Shown: one piece after another, positions 54,901 through 63,879 of the stretch
Position numbering within the stretch: position 1 is the stretch's first letter
How the letters are laid out: the number at the start of each line of letters is the position of its first letter
Notes under the pieces: generated by a model
Databases searched by the model: none
The model's input: only the letters and a program-made list of their open reading frames with translations
What the model was told of the DNA's origin: nothing
NCBI GenBank assembly: GCA_963281255.1
Contig: OY725499.1
Coordinates: 4,545,148 to 4,609,147 of the forward strand
Source of the DNA: Aphrocallistes beatrix
Taxonomy: Eukaryota > Porifera > Hexactinellida > Sceptrulophora > Aphrocallistidae
Direction: 5' to 3'
Length of the DNA: 64,000 nt
Position numbers and translations under genes: made by a program

Positions 54901-57731
54901 TTTCTCCGACAAATAATATTTACAGAGTGAATAGAAACGAAATCAAAAGAAGAACTGGAAAAGTATTAAAATATTGAGTGATATTTCTCATGATTTGTCA
55001 TAAATGAAGGATATACTACATACACTTTCATCAAAGCGATACCTCAACTCTTGTGATTTCCTTGGAAAACATATCTGCAGATGAAAGTATTGTAACCTCT
55101 CTCATAACTGTAGAAGAGAACTCTAGTAGACAAGAGTAGTGTTGTAGTTGTCTTGATTGGTGAGCTTACCTGGAGAAATCAACGTGTTGTTCTAAAGTAT
55201 GAGGAACTAACCTATTGTCTTGGAATTTTGGTCGTCAGGATAAATCTTGTTGTTGTCAGGATAAATCTATTTTTAAAATGCAGAATCCACCCACTACTCT
55301 TCCTTCTTCTACTTACAAGTAGAAGAAGGAAGAGTAGTGGGTGGATTCTGCATTTTAGAATTCGTATCTATAGTAACAAGGTTGTATCTGATTAATACAA
55401 TGAGTGCTTTGGAGTTTGTGATCATGCTAGACCAGCGGTTTTCAACCTTTTTTGGCTGTGGTACGGTTAATAAAAGGGGGTCCACAGAATATAGAAAAAT
55501 TGATATAGGGGTATCAATTTTCCTATATTATATGGACCCCCTCCTATAACCGTAACACAAAATTTCGAATCCTGTGGACCCCTGATATAGTCTGTGGACC
55601 ACTAAGGGGTCCATGAACCCCAGGTTGGGAACCACTGTTCTAGACTCTTTAGTCAACATTCAACCATTATAGTTGGTTAGTGAGTCGTTGAGTGAATCCC
55701 GGAAAGTGGGAAGTCGTTGGATTATGAAGTTGCTGGGTGATTTGATGGATGAAGTATTTATAGTTTACATGATGGATGATTAGGGCCTAGGATTGTTTTC
55801 GGAGTCTGGATAAAGATTTCAGTTTTGACAACCAATGATCTGTTGTTTTCTAGAGCCTGATTGTGGTGTTTTACAATGTACATGGTTCAGGTATATGAAT
55901 GCCATTGAGATATTCATGCTGCATGTTTTGGTTCGGTTGAACGTAGAGATCGCCTACGTTATTTAAGTTGTTGGAACTGTTGTTAGTTTGAATATTGAGG
56001 ACTAGCGTTAGTCAGAATTGGGTTTTAAGAATTTTGGGATTAGTCAGAGTTAATTTTCACATTCTGACTAATGCCAGAATTCTGAAAAAAATTCTGCTAG
56101 CCCCAGTCCTCAATATTCAAACTAATGACAACTCCAAATCTTACACATGAATGCACCTCATCCTATTCGCTTGCAATAGAATAAAGACAGCGGGAGTACA
56201 GCCATGTGGTATTATAGCTTATAGTGACAATGATGAACATTGGTCTTTAGTGCAATGGAATTAATGTATTTAATGTTCTCTGACTTGTGATGAAGAGTTT
56301 CTTCTGTGAGATTCCTGATGGAATCAGAATTATCGGCGTTCAACCGCCTTTGCTAATACAATCTCGATACAATCTGAAGTGTGTATAATACACGAAATAA
56401 CCATTCCAAGTTATGGAGAAACCAATATCTATAATAATGTATTATTCAAGAAGTAAGCAGTAAAGTAATTTCCTCACCGTTTATACTCATCAACGAACAT
56501 TTTCCATGCATTTTTCTTGAATTGCTTTGCAGCATTGAATGAAGTGGACAAAATATTTTGCTTTATATTTGAGCATTTGAGAACTTATTATCTGAGGTAC
56601 TGTAAACTGGGGCGACTTTGGCCCTAAGAGGTTGCTTTGTCCCACAATAGCAATTTTAATAAAATATACTTAAACTTAGAAGTATTGCGGTTTAAATACC
56701 TTTGGTTATATTGAGAGTTTCATTCAACATATTATCAATGTGACATTGATTCATAAGTTTGGGTATATTTTATTAAAATTGATATTGTGGGGGACAAAGC
56801 AACCTCTTAGGGCCAAAGTCGCCCCAGTTTACGGTAGCCTTCTGATAGGCCAGTTTCTCCTGATTAAACGCACCAGTCCTGTTTTGTCCAAAAGACTGCT
56901 TTGTATGGATTAGAAAAGCTAGTAGAATACATCTCTATTGGAGATCTGGCCTATCAGGAGGCTTCTTCTGTGTAGGTTAATCTCAATTATAATTACATAC
57001 AATTGGTCCGTCTAAAAGCAACTATCATTCTGCTCTAAATTTGTTTCCCACTCTTATTAAGAGAGGAGGTTTGCATTCCGAGCACGTTAGAGACAGAAGG
57101 TAGCTGCTAATAGATGATCCAACTGAGGAGTTCATTAGTTTAATTCTATACTGACTCCTGTATGCTCATTCTAGGATCTGTCCTGTCTCAACAGAGACCT
57201 CTCCAAAACCATCATACTAGACACGAGCAGATCTGCTTTCAAGCTGCACCCTGACAACGGTATAGCGCTGAAGGAATGGAAGGGAGAGATCAATGATAAG
57301 ATGCTGATTGAGCTTATCCCATTCCTGAAAAGTGAGAATTTACATATTTAGTTTGATTAATAAAAAATCGTAGAAATATTGACACTTTTTGAACGATTAC
57401 CGGAAATTAGATTAATTTCATATATACAGGTGATCTCTTTTGCCGGATCTCATAGGTCACAGTGTACTATTAGCATTATTTACATAGTAGGATCAGGAGG
57501 ATGGATTAGTACCGTATTTGCAGTATTTCCGCTAATACTATCATCCCCATACACTCCTCCGTAGGTATTGTGGAGACGAAGGTAGCAGATGTGAGGAGTG
57601 TTCTCCCTCAGTACTCACAGCTCGGAGATGACTTCATTGAGACTTTCAAGAAACGGAAAGAAGAGTTGGACAAACTGAACCAATCAAAACGACAGGCTCC
57701 TATCGCTAATTTAAGAACAGTTCTGAAATAG
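45935..57731 (+). CDS. TIMM50: Mitochondrial import inner membrane translocase subunit TIM50
   Basis: TIM50 is the receptor of the TIM23 complex that takes presequence proteins from the TOM complex. Eight exons join in phase to 301 residues: 45935-46112, 46994-47053, 47559-47587 (29 bp), 53599-53709, 54139-54243, 54620-54718, 57175-57331 and 57565-57731. The N-terminus is basic with few acids (a mitochondrial presequence), then a membrane helix, [20 protein letters not shown]. The FCP1-like domain follows: [71 protein letters not shown]. The HAD DxDxT motif is absent (LELKD), as in metazoan TIM50. Micro-exon 3 was chosen because it alone keeps frame. Intron 3 (6 kb) contains a Ral-like gene (-) and CLN3 (+). 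Broken copies of exons 1-3 lie upstream at 34.8-35.7 kb. Confidence 0.9.
46098..46297. repeat. About 67-bp tandem triplication of the TIMM50 exon 1 donor
   Basis: Three copies of a unit of about 67 bp starting CTGTGTACTTCCTAG|GTACGG. The unit is the last 15 coding bases of exon 1 plus about 50 bases of intron 1. Each copy keeps the splice donor. Reading through the first donor gives a stop two codons later (GTA TAG). Confidence 0.9.
46453..46623. repeat. Palindromic element, CAGGGTTGCCGTGGGAATG family, copy 5
   Basis: The ends CAGGGTTGCCGTGGGAATGG and CATTCCCACGGCAACCCTG are both complete; the core has CCCACAGAAACCCACA units. It is in TIMM50 intron 1. Confidence 0.75.
47092..47316. repeat. 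CAGT-ended MITE (CAGTGGAACCTCCATAATCC)
   Basis: The ends CAGTGGAACCTCCATAATCC and GTACGGAGGTTCCACTG flank a core with repeated TGTCGGATTA. TA lies on the left border. It is in TIMM50 intron 2 and is typical of pogo/Tigger-like non-autonomous copies. Confidence 0.7.
47787..49230 (-). CDS. Ral-like small GTPase, least diverged copy, nested in TIMM50 intron 3
   Basis: Exons 49230-49141, 48781-48685 and 48193-47787 join in phase to 197 residues. P-loop [11 protein letters not shown] (residues 13-23), switch [12 protein letters not shown] with the Ral-type Thr-Lys, DTAGQENY (Gln64 = Ras Gln61), NKVDLED and ETSAKSC are all canonical. The C-terminus ends Cys-Thr-Ile-Leu, a CAAX predicted to be geranylgeranylated as in Ral, with some basic residues before it ([11 protein letters not shown]). 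This copy should cycle between GDP and GTP normally and act with exocyst-type effectors. It lies on the opposite strand inside TIMM50 intron 3. The three altered paralogs at 35.9-43.5 kb appear to derive from a gene in this setting, since they carry TIMM50 exon 3 remnants beside them. Confidence 0.87.
48312..48476. repeat. hAT-like MITE (CAGTGGTTCCCAACC), copy 1
   Basis: The ends CAGTGGTTCCCAACCTGGGG and AGGTTGAAAACCACTG are the classic hAT-type terminal repeats. The core has GGTCCACAGA words. It is in intron 2 of the nested Ral gene. Relatives are at 55433-55639 and 26930-27012. Confidence 0.75.
49394..49565. repeat. Dispersed inverted-repeat element (GGGACAGTTGGCAAGTATG end), copy 2
   Basis: The ends ATACATGCCAACCTG and GGGACAGTTGGCAAGTATG match the copy at 1880-2050, including the internal TGGCGGGA and CCCGCCAAAAACGGGAC words. 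It is in TIMM50 intron 3. Confidence 0.6.
50266..50473. repeat. hAT-like element (CAG.GGTCAGCAACC)
   Basis: It begins CAGAGGTCAGCAACCTTTTG and ends GGTTCCCGACCCCTGCC, with repeated GTGTGCCA words inside. A fragment is also near 22403. It is in TIMM50 intron 3. Confidence 0.6.
50527..50876 (-). pseudogene. CLN3: Inverted partial copy of CLN3 intron 1 and exon 2
   Basis: This 350-bp stretch is the reverse complement of 52583-52931. It covers nearly all of CLN3 intron 1 and the first 94 bp of exon 2, with only scattered differences. The copies face each other across 1.7 kb containing CLN3 exon 1, so the region could form a large hairpin or be prone to inversion. Confidence 0.9.
51641..53153 (+). 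CDS. CLN3: Battenin / CLN3 lysosomal membrane protein
   Basis: CLN3 is a multi-pass late endosome/lysosome membrane protein, needed for glycerophosphodiester clearance and lysosome recycling; human loss causes juvenile Batten disease. Two exons, 51641-52578 and 52838-53153, join in phase to 417 residues (human 438). Hallmarks: [20 protein letters not shown] near the N-terminus, the conserved [13 protein letters not shown] loop, [13 protein letters not shown], a helix [13 protein letters not shown] and [13 protein letters not shown] near the end. About ten hydrophobic helices are visible, plus an acidic loop ([10 protein letters not shown]) in the middle. The intron has a GC donor (AG|GCAAGT) and a normal AG. 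The start ATG is the first in frame. The gene lies wholly inside TIMM50 intron 3 on the same strand, so it needs its own promoter and must be spliced out of TIMM50 transcripts. Confidence 0.9.
53361..53471. repeat. Palindromic element, CAGGGTTGCCGTGGGAATG family, copy 6
   Basis: It runs from CAGTGAGATTCTGTGAGATT to CATTCCCACGGCAACCCTG and lies just after the CLN3 3' end. Confidence 0.65.
53865..54013. repeat. CAGT-ended MITE (TTAGCAAC / GTTGTTAATAAG)
   Basis: The left end GGTGGAACTCGCTTATTAGC and right end GTTAATAAGGGAATTCCACTG are complementary. It is related to about 27206-27345 and lies in TIMM50 intron 4. Confidence 0.55.
55274..55357. repeat. Perfect 41-bp-arm palindrome
   Basis: Bases 55274-55314 and 55317-55357 are exact reverse complements separated by the two bases AC. 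The arm reads from TAAAATGCAGAATCCACCCA to CCTTCTTCTACTT. This would be a very stable hairpin in DNA or in the TIMM50 intron 6 RNA. Two direct copies of GTCAGGATAAATC lie just upstream. Confidence 0.95.
55433..55639. repeat. hAT-like MITE (CAGTGGTTCCCAACC), copy 2
   Basis: It begins CAGCGGTTTTCAACCTTTTT and ends CCCCAGGTTGGGAACCACTG. Its centre has GGGGGTCCACAGAATATAG inverted as CTATATTATATGGACCCCC. It is in TIMM50 intron 6. Confidence 0.75.
55978..56133. repeat. Fold-back element (TTGAATATTGAGGACTAG)
   Basis: GTTTGAATATTGAGGACTAG on the left is complementary to CTAGCCCCAGTCCTCAATATT-type sequence on the right, and TTAGTCAGAATT to AATTCTG-type words inside. It is in TIMM50 intron 6. Confidence 0.65.
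56601..56836. repeat. MITE with long terminal inverted repeats (GTAAACTGGGGCGACTTTGG)
   Basis: About 75-bp arms: GTAAACTGGGGCGACTTTGG and CCTAAGAGGTTGCTTTGTCC on the left are reversed on the right, ending GTCGCCCCAGTTTAC. TACTG/CGGTA borders are present. A second, smaller inverted pair (GATAGGCCAG ... CTGGCCTATCAGGAGGC) follows at 56845-56970. It is in TIMM50 intron 6. Confidence 0.75.
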
Positions 57732-57921
57732 CATTATTTATATTTAGAATATCTGCTTTAATGTCGTCTTTTCACGCGAATTGTTGCTTATTTGATATGA
57801 ATCAGCTCTGACCCATTCCAAGTCTATTTATAGGAACTTATTCCAATAAATATATAATACTCTCTTATAATTCTATAATTAGCTCAGTCTAAATACGTCT
57901 CTCTTCTCTTCTACTGCAGAC

Positions 57922-59473
57922 ATGGTGAGTTAGCTTATGTGTATGTGTACTGTGTTTGCACCAGATTATTCGTGGATATCTAAGTCCATTATATCAAGTT
58001 TAAGATGTCAATATTTACATGAAAAAAGGTGGAAGAGTCAAATTATTCGGGATATTTCGTTACTGAATGTTCTAGTGATTCGTCAAAATTGATAATATTC
58101 GCCCATTTGGTTTCGAATCTCAGACATTCCCGTTGGACGAATGGAATGCCAGGGACAGAGTTCATGAGCTGTCTTAGTTCTCTGGGAATGACTGGACCAA
58201 GGACTGCGTATCCGTCTACCAGAATGTGAAGGAGCTCAAGTGCAGATACGCCGTGTTCAGGATGGACGTAGGCAAGAGTGAGAAGCTCCTATCTGAGTGT
58301 GAGAATGCGGACAAGGATATAGGTACGCTACGACAGTACATAATGGTATTATCTGGTACAGGGAGTTAGTTCCATTTTCAATCGATTCAGACATCTGTAA
58401 TGCATTGTGTTATGAACTCAGTGGGTTTCACTTAATAGAAGTAGCGTTTCAAATTGGATTTCTAATAGGCAGCATTTGTTATCAGGAATGAATAAGGCTG
58501 TGTTAACTGATGGGAGCTCTTTACTTAATTTAATAGACGAAATCATTCAAGTGATTTTCGATGATGTGTCTAAGGAATTAAATCTTTCTGTTCCCTCTAG
58601 AGTTCAGCTCTTCACAGAAAGGTGAGGAAGTCGATGAGAAGACGAAAGCTGCTCTCCATAAACTGACTCTATATCTGTCAGAGCAGGCTAGCAACGAGCC
58701 TAGATTTGTGGTATTCAACTTCGCGTACTCCACTGGAGATGAGATATGGAGTAGGCCTATATTCATTCTGTGGTGAGGAGCTTAGGATAGAACTCAGGAC
58801 CTATCACACTTTAGGAGAATTTCACGAAAATATTTCTCTACCGTTTGAAAGAAAATTGCAGTTCACTTATTTATCCTAAACGTACTCACCATCTTGAAAT
58901 TCCTCTCATTCTTATCTGGTAGTTGACAAATTTCACGGATTTTAAGGTTTTTGGCTTAACATTTTCTTCTAAAACCTACTACAAATCTAGTTCAATTATC
59001 TCATAACATAATTATTCGTGATGGTGACATTCTATTCAATATCATGATAGCTAGCTTGTAAACATGAGGCATATATACTACACCTGTTTCCAGTATATTT
59101 ATTGATTAGGAATTTGCAATAGGACTTGTCTATTAGTAAGTCTCCCAAAAGTGTTTATAATCGATTGACCGAATTTCGACCAAAATCTGACTGAATTAAC
59201 ACGAAGTGAACTCACCTTACGTTCTCCTAACTTAATTGTCCTTATCCTACCTCTACTACATCTAGATTTCATATTTCAATTGTCCTTATCCTACTCTACT
59301 CTCCTAGGTCTCCTCCTAACCCCGACATAAGGTTCAAGATGCTGTATGACACTTCTAAACCAGGGATGCTCAAGCACGTCTTCACAGAGCTGAAGATAGA
59401 CCTCAGATACGATGACCTCTCCTACTTCAACCTGGAGCAGATGGTGAAAGACGTTAAGAGCAAAGCGAACTGA
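57922..59473 (+). CDS. ADF/cofilin-family actin-depolymerising protein, copy 1
   Basis: Cofilins bind ADP-actin and sever or depolymerise filaments. Exons 57922-57924 (only the ATG), 58178-58322, 58601-58772 and 59308-59473 join in phase to 161 residues. Features: Met-Phe-Ser-Gly at the start, with Ser3 at the place LIM kinase phosphorylates in other cofilins; CRYAVFRMDVG (first beta strands); EPRFVVFNFAY; FILWSPPNPDIRFKMLYDTS (end of the core and the long actin-binding helix); and a C-terminal helix. Human cofilin is 166 residues. A first intron directly after the ATG is known in animal cofilin genes and supports the model. The actin-binding helix (KMLYDTSKPGMLKHV) is less canonical than in copy 2. 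The gene starts 190 bp after TIMM50. Confidence 0.8.
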
Positions 59474-60259
59474 ATCCTTCTCTGTTTCTCTTTGATTTGT
59501 ATTCCTGTTGATATTTTGTTGATTGTTGTATCACTTTGTTGATAATCCAATTTTAGGGAAGTGAGCTCAAGTTCGTTCATCTTGACATTATATTGGTAGT
59601 GGGGAGGGGTTGATTGTTTTGTTATGTAACGAATTACAATTGAAATTTTATGCTAATACTACTATGGTATTTTAGTATTGAAGCACACTGTCATAAAGAA
59701 AATTTATATTTCTTTACATATTATGTATGATTTCAGGGCTCGAAATCGTGAGATTTCACAAATTCCACTAAGCTGATTTAAACGTCAGATATTAATGCTT
59801 TTTTTGACAAATCTGTATAAGCTATGTTACTTTACGCTGAAGGGGTTATAAGAGATAGTGACATTGTGTAGTGCACAGGAGGGGGTGGGGTGTTATGTTT
59901 GAAGATTTCTCAGTTACGTAGCGTTTGAACCTTCCCTTATTGAGTGTCAACCAGCTGGGGTCTGAAGGGTGCTGTAAGTTCCCCAGTGGGGTCCAGTGGA
60001 TTTGCCCCTGGAAGCTAATAACAATTTGTCTCATAATTTGGAGATTCATCTCATTTTGAGGTTCTAGAAATACAAATTAACTCCGATGACACTCCCTTCT
60101 CATCAATTATATTATAATTAGTAAATAAATATTCAGATTTTATCCAGCCAGAGGGGTAGCTAACTCCTCCCTCGCCTATGCCTCATAATTATGTTTCTAA
60201 TCTATCTAATTAGCAACTCGATTCACTTAGAACAACTCCATCCTCAATTGAGTATCGAT
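59474..60259. other. Intergenic region between cofilin copies 1 and 2
   Basis: Ordinary AT-rich sequence. I see no further gene and no clear element. Confidence 0.5.
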
Positions 60260-62142
60260 ATGGTGAGTTATCTCATAAATGATTGGTTGTTATTACTAGT
60301 GTATATCATATGGATGGACTCTAGTTTAGTATAATTATTCCTTTATTATGTATGGCCTAAAGTCTAGCTAGCCTAACTGCGGGCATGCCTAATTTACGGG
60401 ACGGCATCCCGTCCCGTAAATTAGGTACCTTTTCTGTCCCGTCCCGTAAATTAGGCATCTTGACTCGTCCCGTCCCGTAAATTAGGCATCTAGATTTTAC
60501 GGGACTATCCCGTCCATCCCATAAATTAGGCATGCCCCTAATTCCACTGTTTAAAATGTTAATTTAGAAGGACGGTATTTAAATTTTTTATGTCCGCTTA
60601 TTGCTCAGAGGACAGCTGTTTATTCGCTATTCAACTCTTACTGAGTGATTCGCTTCAGTGTGCATACTGAACACTGCTATTTATAGTCTCGTGTCTTAGT
60701 CGTCTGGAGTTGAGTGTGCGGAGGAGTGCGCAGTGACCTATCAGCTCATCAAGAAGGAGCGCAAGTTCAGATACGCTGTCTTCAAGGTGGACGTAGGCAA
60801 CACTGAGAACATCATACCGGACTGTCAGAATGGAGATAGGGACATAGGTAGGCGTGAGTGTATGTTGTAGTTGAACATTTTAAATATAAAATAAATATTA
60901 TCAAACAAAAAAATTGGCATTAAAATAGTAATGATAAAAATAACCTCGGCTACTAATTCGAAGAAATACGGTATTCCTTGGCGAGATGGACATGGTTATA
61001 CTTTTGTTTTATATGTTCTGTAACTCGGGTCATTTAGTGGTCAGGTTGAAACCACTTCTACCTACAAAATGGTCATTTTGTGATTAAATTAGTCAAAAGT
61101 TCCGGTTGAAACTGGACCAACCATCCATGTAACTACAGCCCTGTCATACGCATAGAAGTTCATTTAAGGAGTTGATAAATACCTATATTCTCCTCTGGGC
61201 TCCTCAATTGACCAACTACAATCAGGTGTGAAACAAGGTTGTACCTTAAATTCGCCTTGAAAGATTAGAATAATGAGTCACACAAGCACTTATGTGTCCT
61301 GTTCTCAAATAGAGTTCACGCATTCGCAGAAAGGAGCCGAAGTAGACGAGAAGACCAAAGCTGCTCTCCAGAAACTGAGCGCATATCTGAAGCAGCAGGC
61401 TAGCAACGAGCCTAGATATGTGGTATTCAACTTCGCATTCTTCAACGAGGAGCGTATCCAGGAGAAACTCGTCTTCATTCTTTGGTAGTTGCTTAGAGAT
61501 ATGAATGTTATGTTAAGATACCATGGATTAAGAATAAGATAGGCGGCATTTGATTGGTCAGGATTCATGTAGAGCCGCCTGGTTTATGACGTAATTCTTA
61601 AGTAATTTTGGGCGGGGAAGCCATATAAATGCGGAGTCAATACAATAAATGGAATGTAGAATTGACTCCAAGACTAATTCGGGATTTCTTAATTTAATTC
61701 CTCCGATAACAATATACGTAGCTCATTCGTAACCGAATTTCTAGTAAAATGTGACTTTCTATCCACTCTTTACCATATTCTAATCATACTTTACTACCAC
61801 ATCCCTGTTATAATACTTTACTACTACATCCCTGTTATAATACTTTACTACCACATCCCTGTTATAATACTTTACTACCACATCCCTGTTATAATACTTT
61901 ACTACTACATCCCTGGTTATAATACTCTACTACTACATGACCTACATGCATCCCTGGTTATAATATTGCTACTCAGGTCCCCACAGAGCTCTCCTGTGAA
62001 GCTGAAGATGGTGTATGCTTCCTCGAAGGACGCCCTGCGTAAGAAGGTCTGCTCTGACATCACGATAGATCTCCAGTACGACGAGATAGCAGACCTTGAA
62101 TGGGAACTGACGCTGAAAGATATCAAGTGCAAAATCCACTGA
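60260..62142 (+). CDS. ADF/cofilin-family actin-depolymerising protein, copy 2
   Basis: Exons 60260-60262 (only the ATG), 60700-60847, 61313-61484 and 61977-62142 join in phase to 162 residues. The start is Met-Ser-Ser-Gly-Val, close to the MASGV of most cofilins and with Ser3. Then come YQLIKKERKFRYAVFKVDVG, an acidic DRDI, EVDEKTKAALQKLSAYLKQQ (shared with copy 1), EPRYVVFNFAF, FILWSPQSSPVKLKMVYASS, and KDALRKKV in the actin-binding helix, matching the KMIYASSKDAIKKK region of vertebrate cofilin. Intron phases are identical to copy 1, proving tandem duplication of the whole gene. Exon 3 is the most similar part between the copies. It is probably the more typical cofilin of the pair. Confidence 0.85.
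60382..60540. repeat. Nested palindromic repeat (CCCGTAAATTAGGCAT)
   Basis: Four direct copies of CGTCCCGTAAATTAGG-like units, with GCATGCCTAATTTACGGGAC at the left end and its complement at the right. It can form several alternative stems. It is in intron 1 of cofilin copy 2. Confidence 0.75.
61775..61975. repeat. About 28-bp tandem repeat before cofilin 2 exon 4
   Basis: Six to seven imperfect units of TACTTTACTACCACATCCCTG plus TTATAA. The last unit runs to the exon 4 acceptor at 61976, so the 3' splice region lies next to, and partly within, the repeat. Confidence 0.8.
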
Positions 62143-63578
62143 ACTTCTATCATCTTTCTTTTATAGTTAATCTTTATCACTTTTTTTATGGTATATTCCC
62201 AGTCATCTAACTTTGTGCATTCTTCCCTTCTAAGTTTATAAAATACTTTAAATTCTATTGAATTGGTTTCCCGAATCGATTAGTGATCCTGCATTCTATA
62301 AGGATACCTTGGTAGCCAAGGACAAAGAAAATCCCTTTGCGATAAACTCCAATATATATTCATATACGTAGTAAATTTAGATTTGTTGTATCGAAGGTTG
62401 CGTTGTCTTAATTACTGTTGACTCCGCTTAATAAGGTCACTGTTTAATCAGGCCACTTTTGGAAGGACCGGAATAGTTCTCACACATAGAAGCTAATACA
62501 AAATATTTTCGGTTATAGGGTTCTCCGATTAATCGAGGCAAAATGTCCTCTGACCGATGTGACCCTATTAAGCGGAGTCGACTGTATATATAAACTGAAA
62601 GGATTAGGAGGAGCAGGGGAAAGATACTTTAGAAAATATGTGAAGTATTGACTTATTAAGGTTACTTCTTCGTTTTAATTTATTCATTATTCAATCGGAT
62701 TCACAAGCTCATCCAGTTTAGGGTCTAGTTCTTGTTCTGCGATGATTTAATACTATTGATTAGCCTCGAGATGTCTTCACGAGAGAGAACTTGTATGAGC
62801 TTGATATCTCTAGCTTACTCTGTACCTTCATTTGTTTTCAACAACTAAAATATTCGCATTATTAGAATACCGAAGATATTACTCAAACTTGTTCACTGAA
62901 CTAGCATTAAGATCAGAAAGTTACGTTACATTTGTAAGTCTGACACATTTTAAAATTCCTGACGGATATTTGATGGGATTCTGACCTCGTGGAACGGAAT
63001 GAATTTATGTAATAGTTAAGCGCTCTTCGAGAAGCAGACTTCTCTCTACAACGGACAAAGCCATGTCCCAATGTGTCTGTTATTCAGAGAACCCACTGTA
63101 ATCCTTTTGGTTGAAATTTTATTTGTACAAAATCAACGAATATCTATGTGCCTTAGTAGTATTCTGTTCTTCAGAATAATCAGGATTCTAAGACGCATGA
63201 ATTCTATTATCTCAACATTGTGCGATTCAAATTAGCATGCGTCAAAAAGTTATAAAAATAGCCACCTAAACATTTCTTATTTTAGAGCACAGAGCTTAAC
63301 ATATAAAATGACCATATATGGCATTATCAAAAAACGCCGTTGAAACCACATGATTATACGCCATTTGAATCGAAAGTGACAAAGAAGCACAAATTACGAA
63401 TGACTAAAAAAGGAATCCAAGCAAGCGAGTGAAGCTTGATATCCATTGACTCGTAATTTCCTTATTAGGGAGAAACTAGATATCTAACTCTTATATAAGA
63501 TCGGATCACTGCTGTAGGCTTAATTAATTAGATCTATTTCTCTCTCTTTCTCTCTCTCAACAAAAGACTTAGCTTGAA
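62143..63578. other. Intergenic region between cofilin copies 2 and 3
   Basis: No gene is supported. Only the GACTCCGCTTAAT MITE near its start is recognisable. Confidence 0.5.
62415..62584. repeat. GACTCCGCTTAAT-family MITE, copy 7
   Basis: The ends ACTGTTGACTCCGCTTAATA and AAGCGGAGTCGACTG, with the family core (GGACCGGAATAGTTCTCACA), lie downstream of cofilin copy 2. Confidence 0.75.
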
Positions 63579-63581
63579 ATG
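63579..63581 (+). CDS. Probable ATG-only first exon of a third ADF/cofilin gene (partial)
   Basis: ATG followed directly by GTGAGTGTT after a pyrimidine-rich stretch (TCTCTCTCTTTCTCTCTCTC) at 63537-63558. This reproduces the ATG|GTGAGT arrangement that starts the two cofilin genes upstream (57922 and 60260). The spacing of about 1.4 kb after copy 2 also fits a tandem series. The remaining exons lie beyond the window, so this rests on the pattern alone. Confidence 0.4.
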
Positions 63582-63879
63582 GTGAGTGTTGTTTTCTTTA
63601 CTTTAAACTGTATGCGTAACACTTTGTAAACATTTAGAATAAACATTTGATTCGAGGTGTAATATGAGTCTGCTTGTACACAATTTTATATTATCATCGT
63701 TATAACAGTAGTAACTGGATATGGTGATGATTCCTCATTAGGAAAAAACATTTATCGATTCCTGTTATAAGTTTGTAAACATTTTCTCGGACTAATTAGT
63801 GCGGAATTACCGTTTCCTGAAATTCGTAATATTTGTGGTTCATTAAGCACTATATATGTAGCTATGGTAGGATCATAGA

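Noticed and set aside
55274..55357. MicroRNA precursor
   Set aside because: Perfect arms with a two-base loop do not resemble a processed pre-miRNA, which has a larger loop and mismatches; kept as a palindrome instead.
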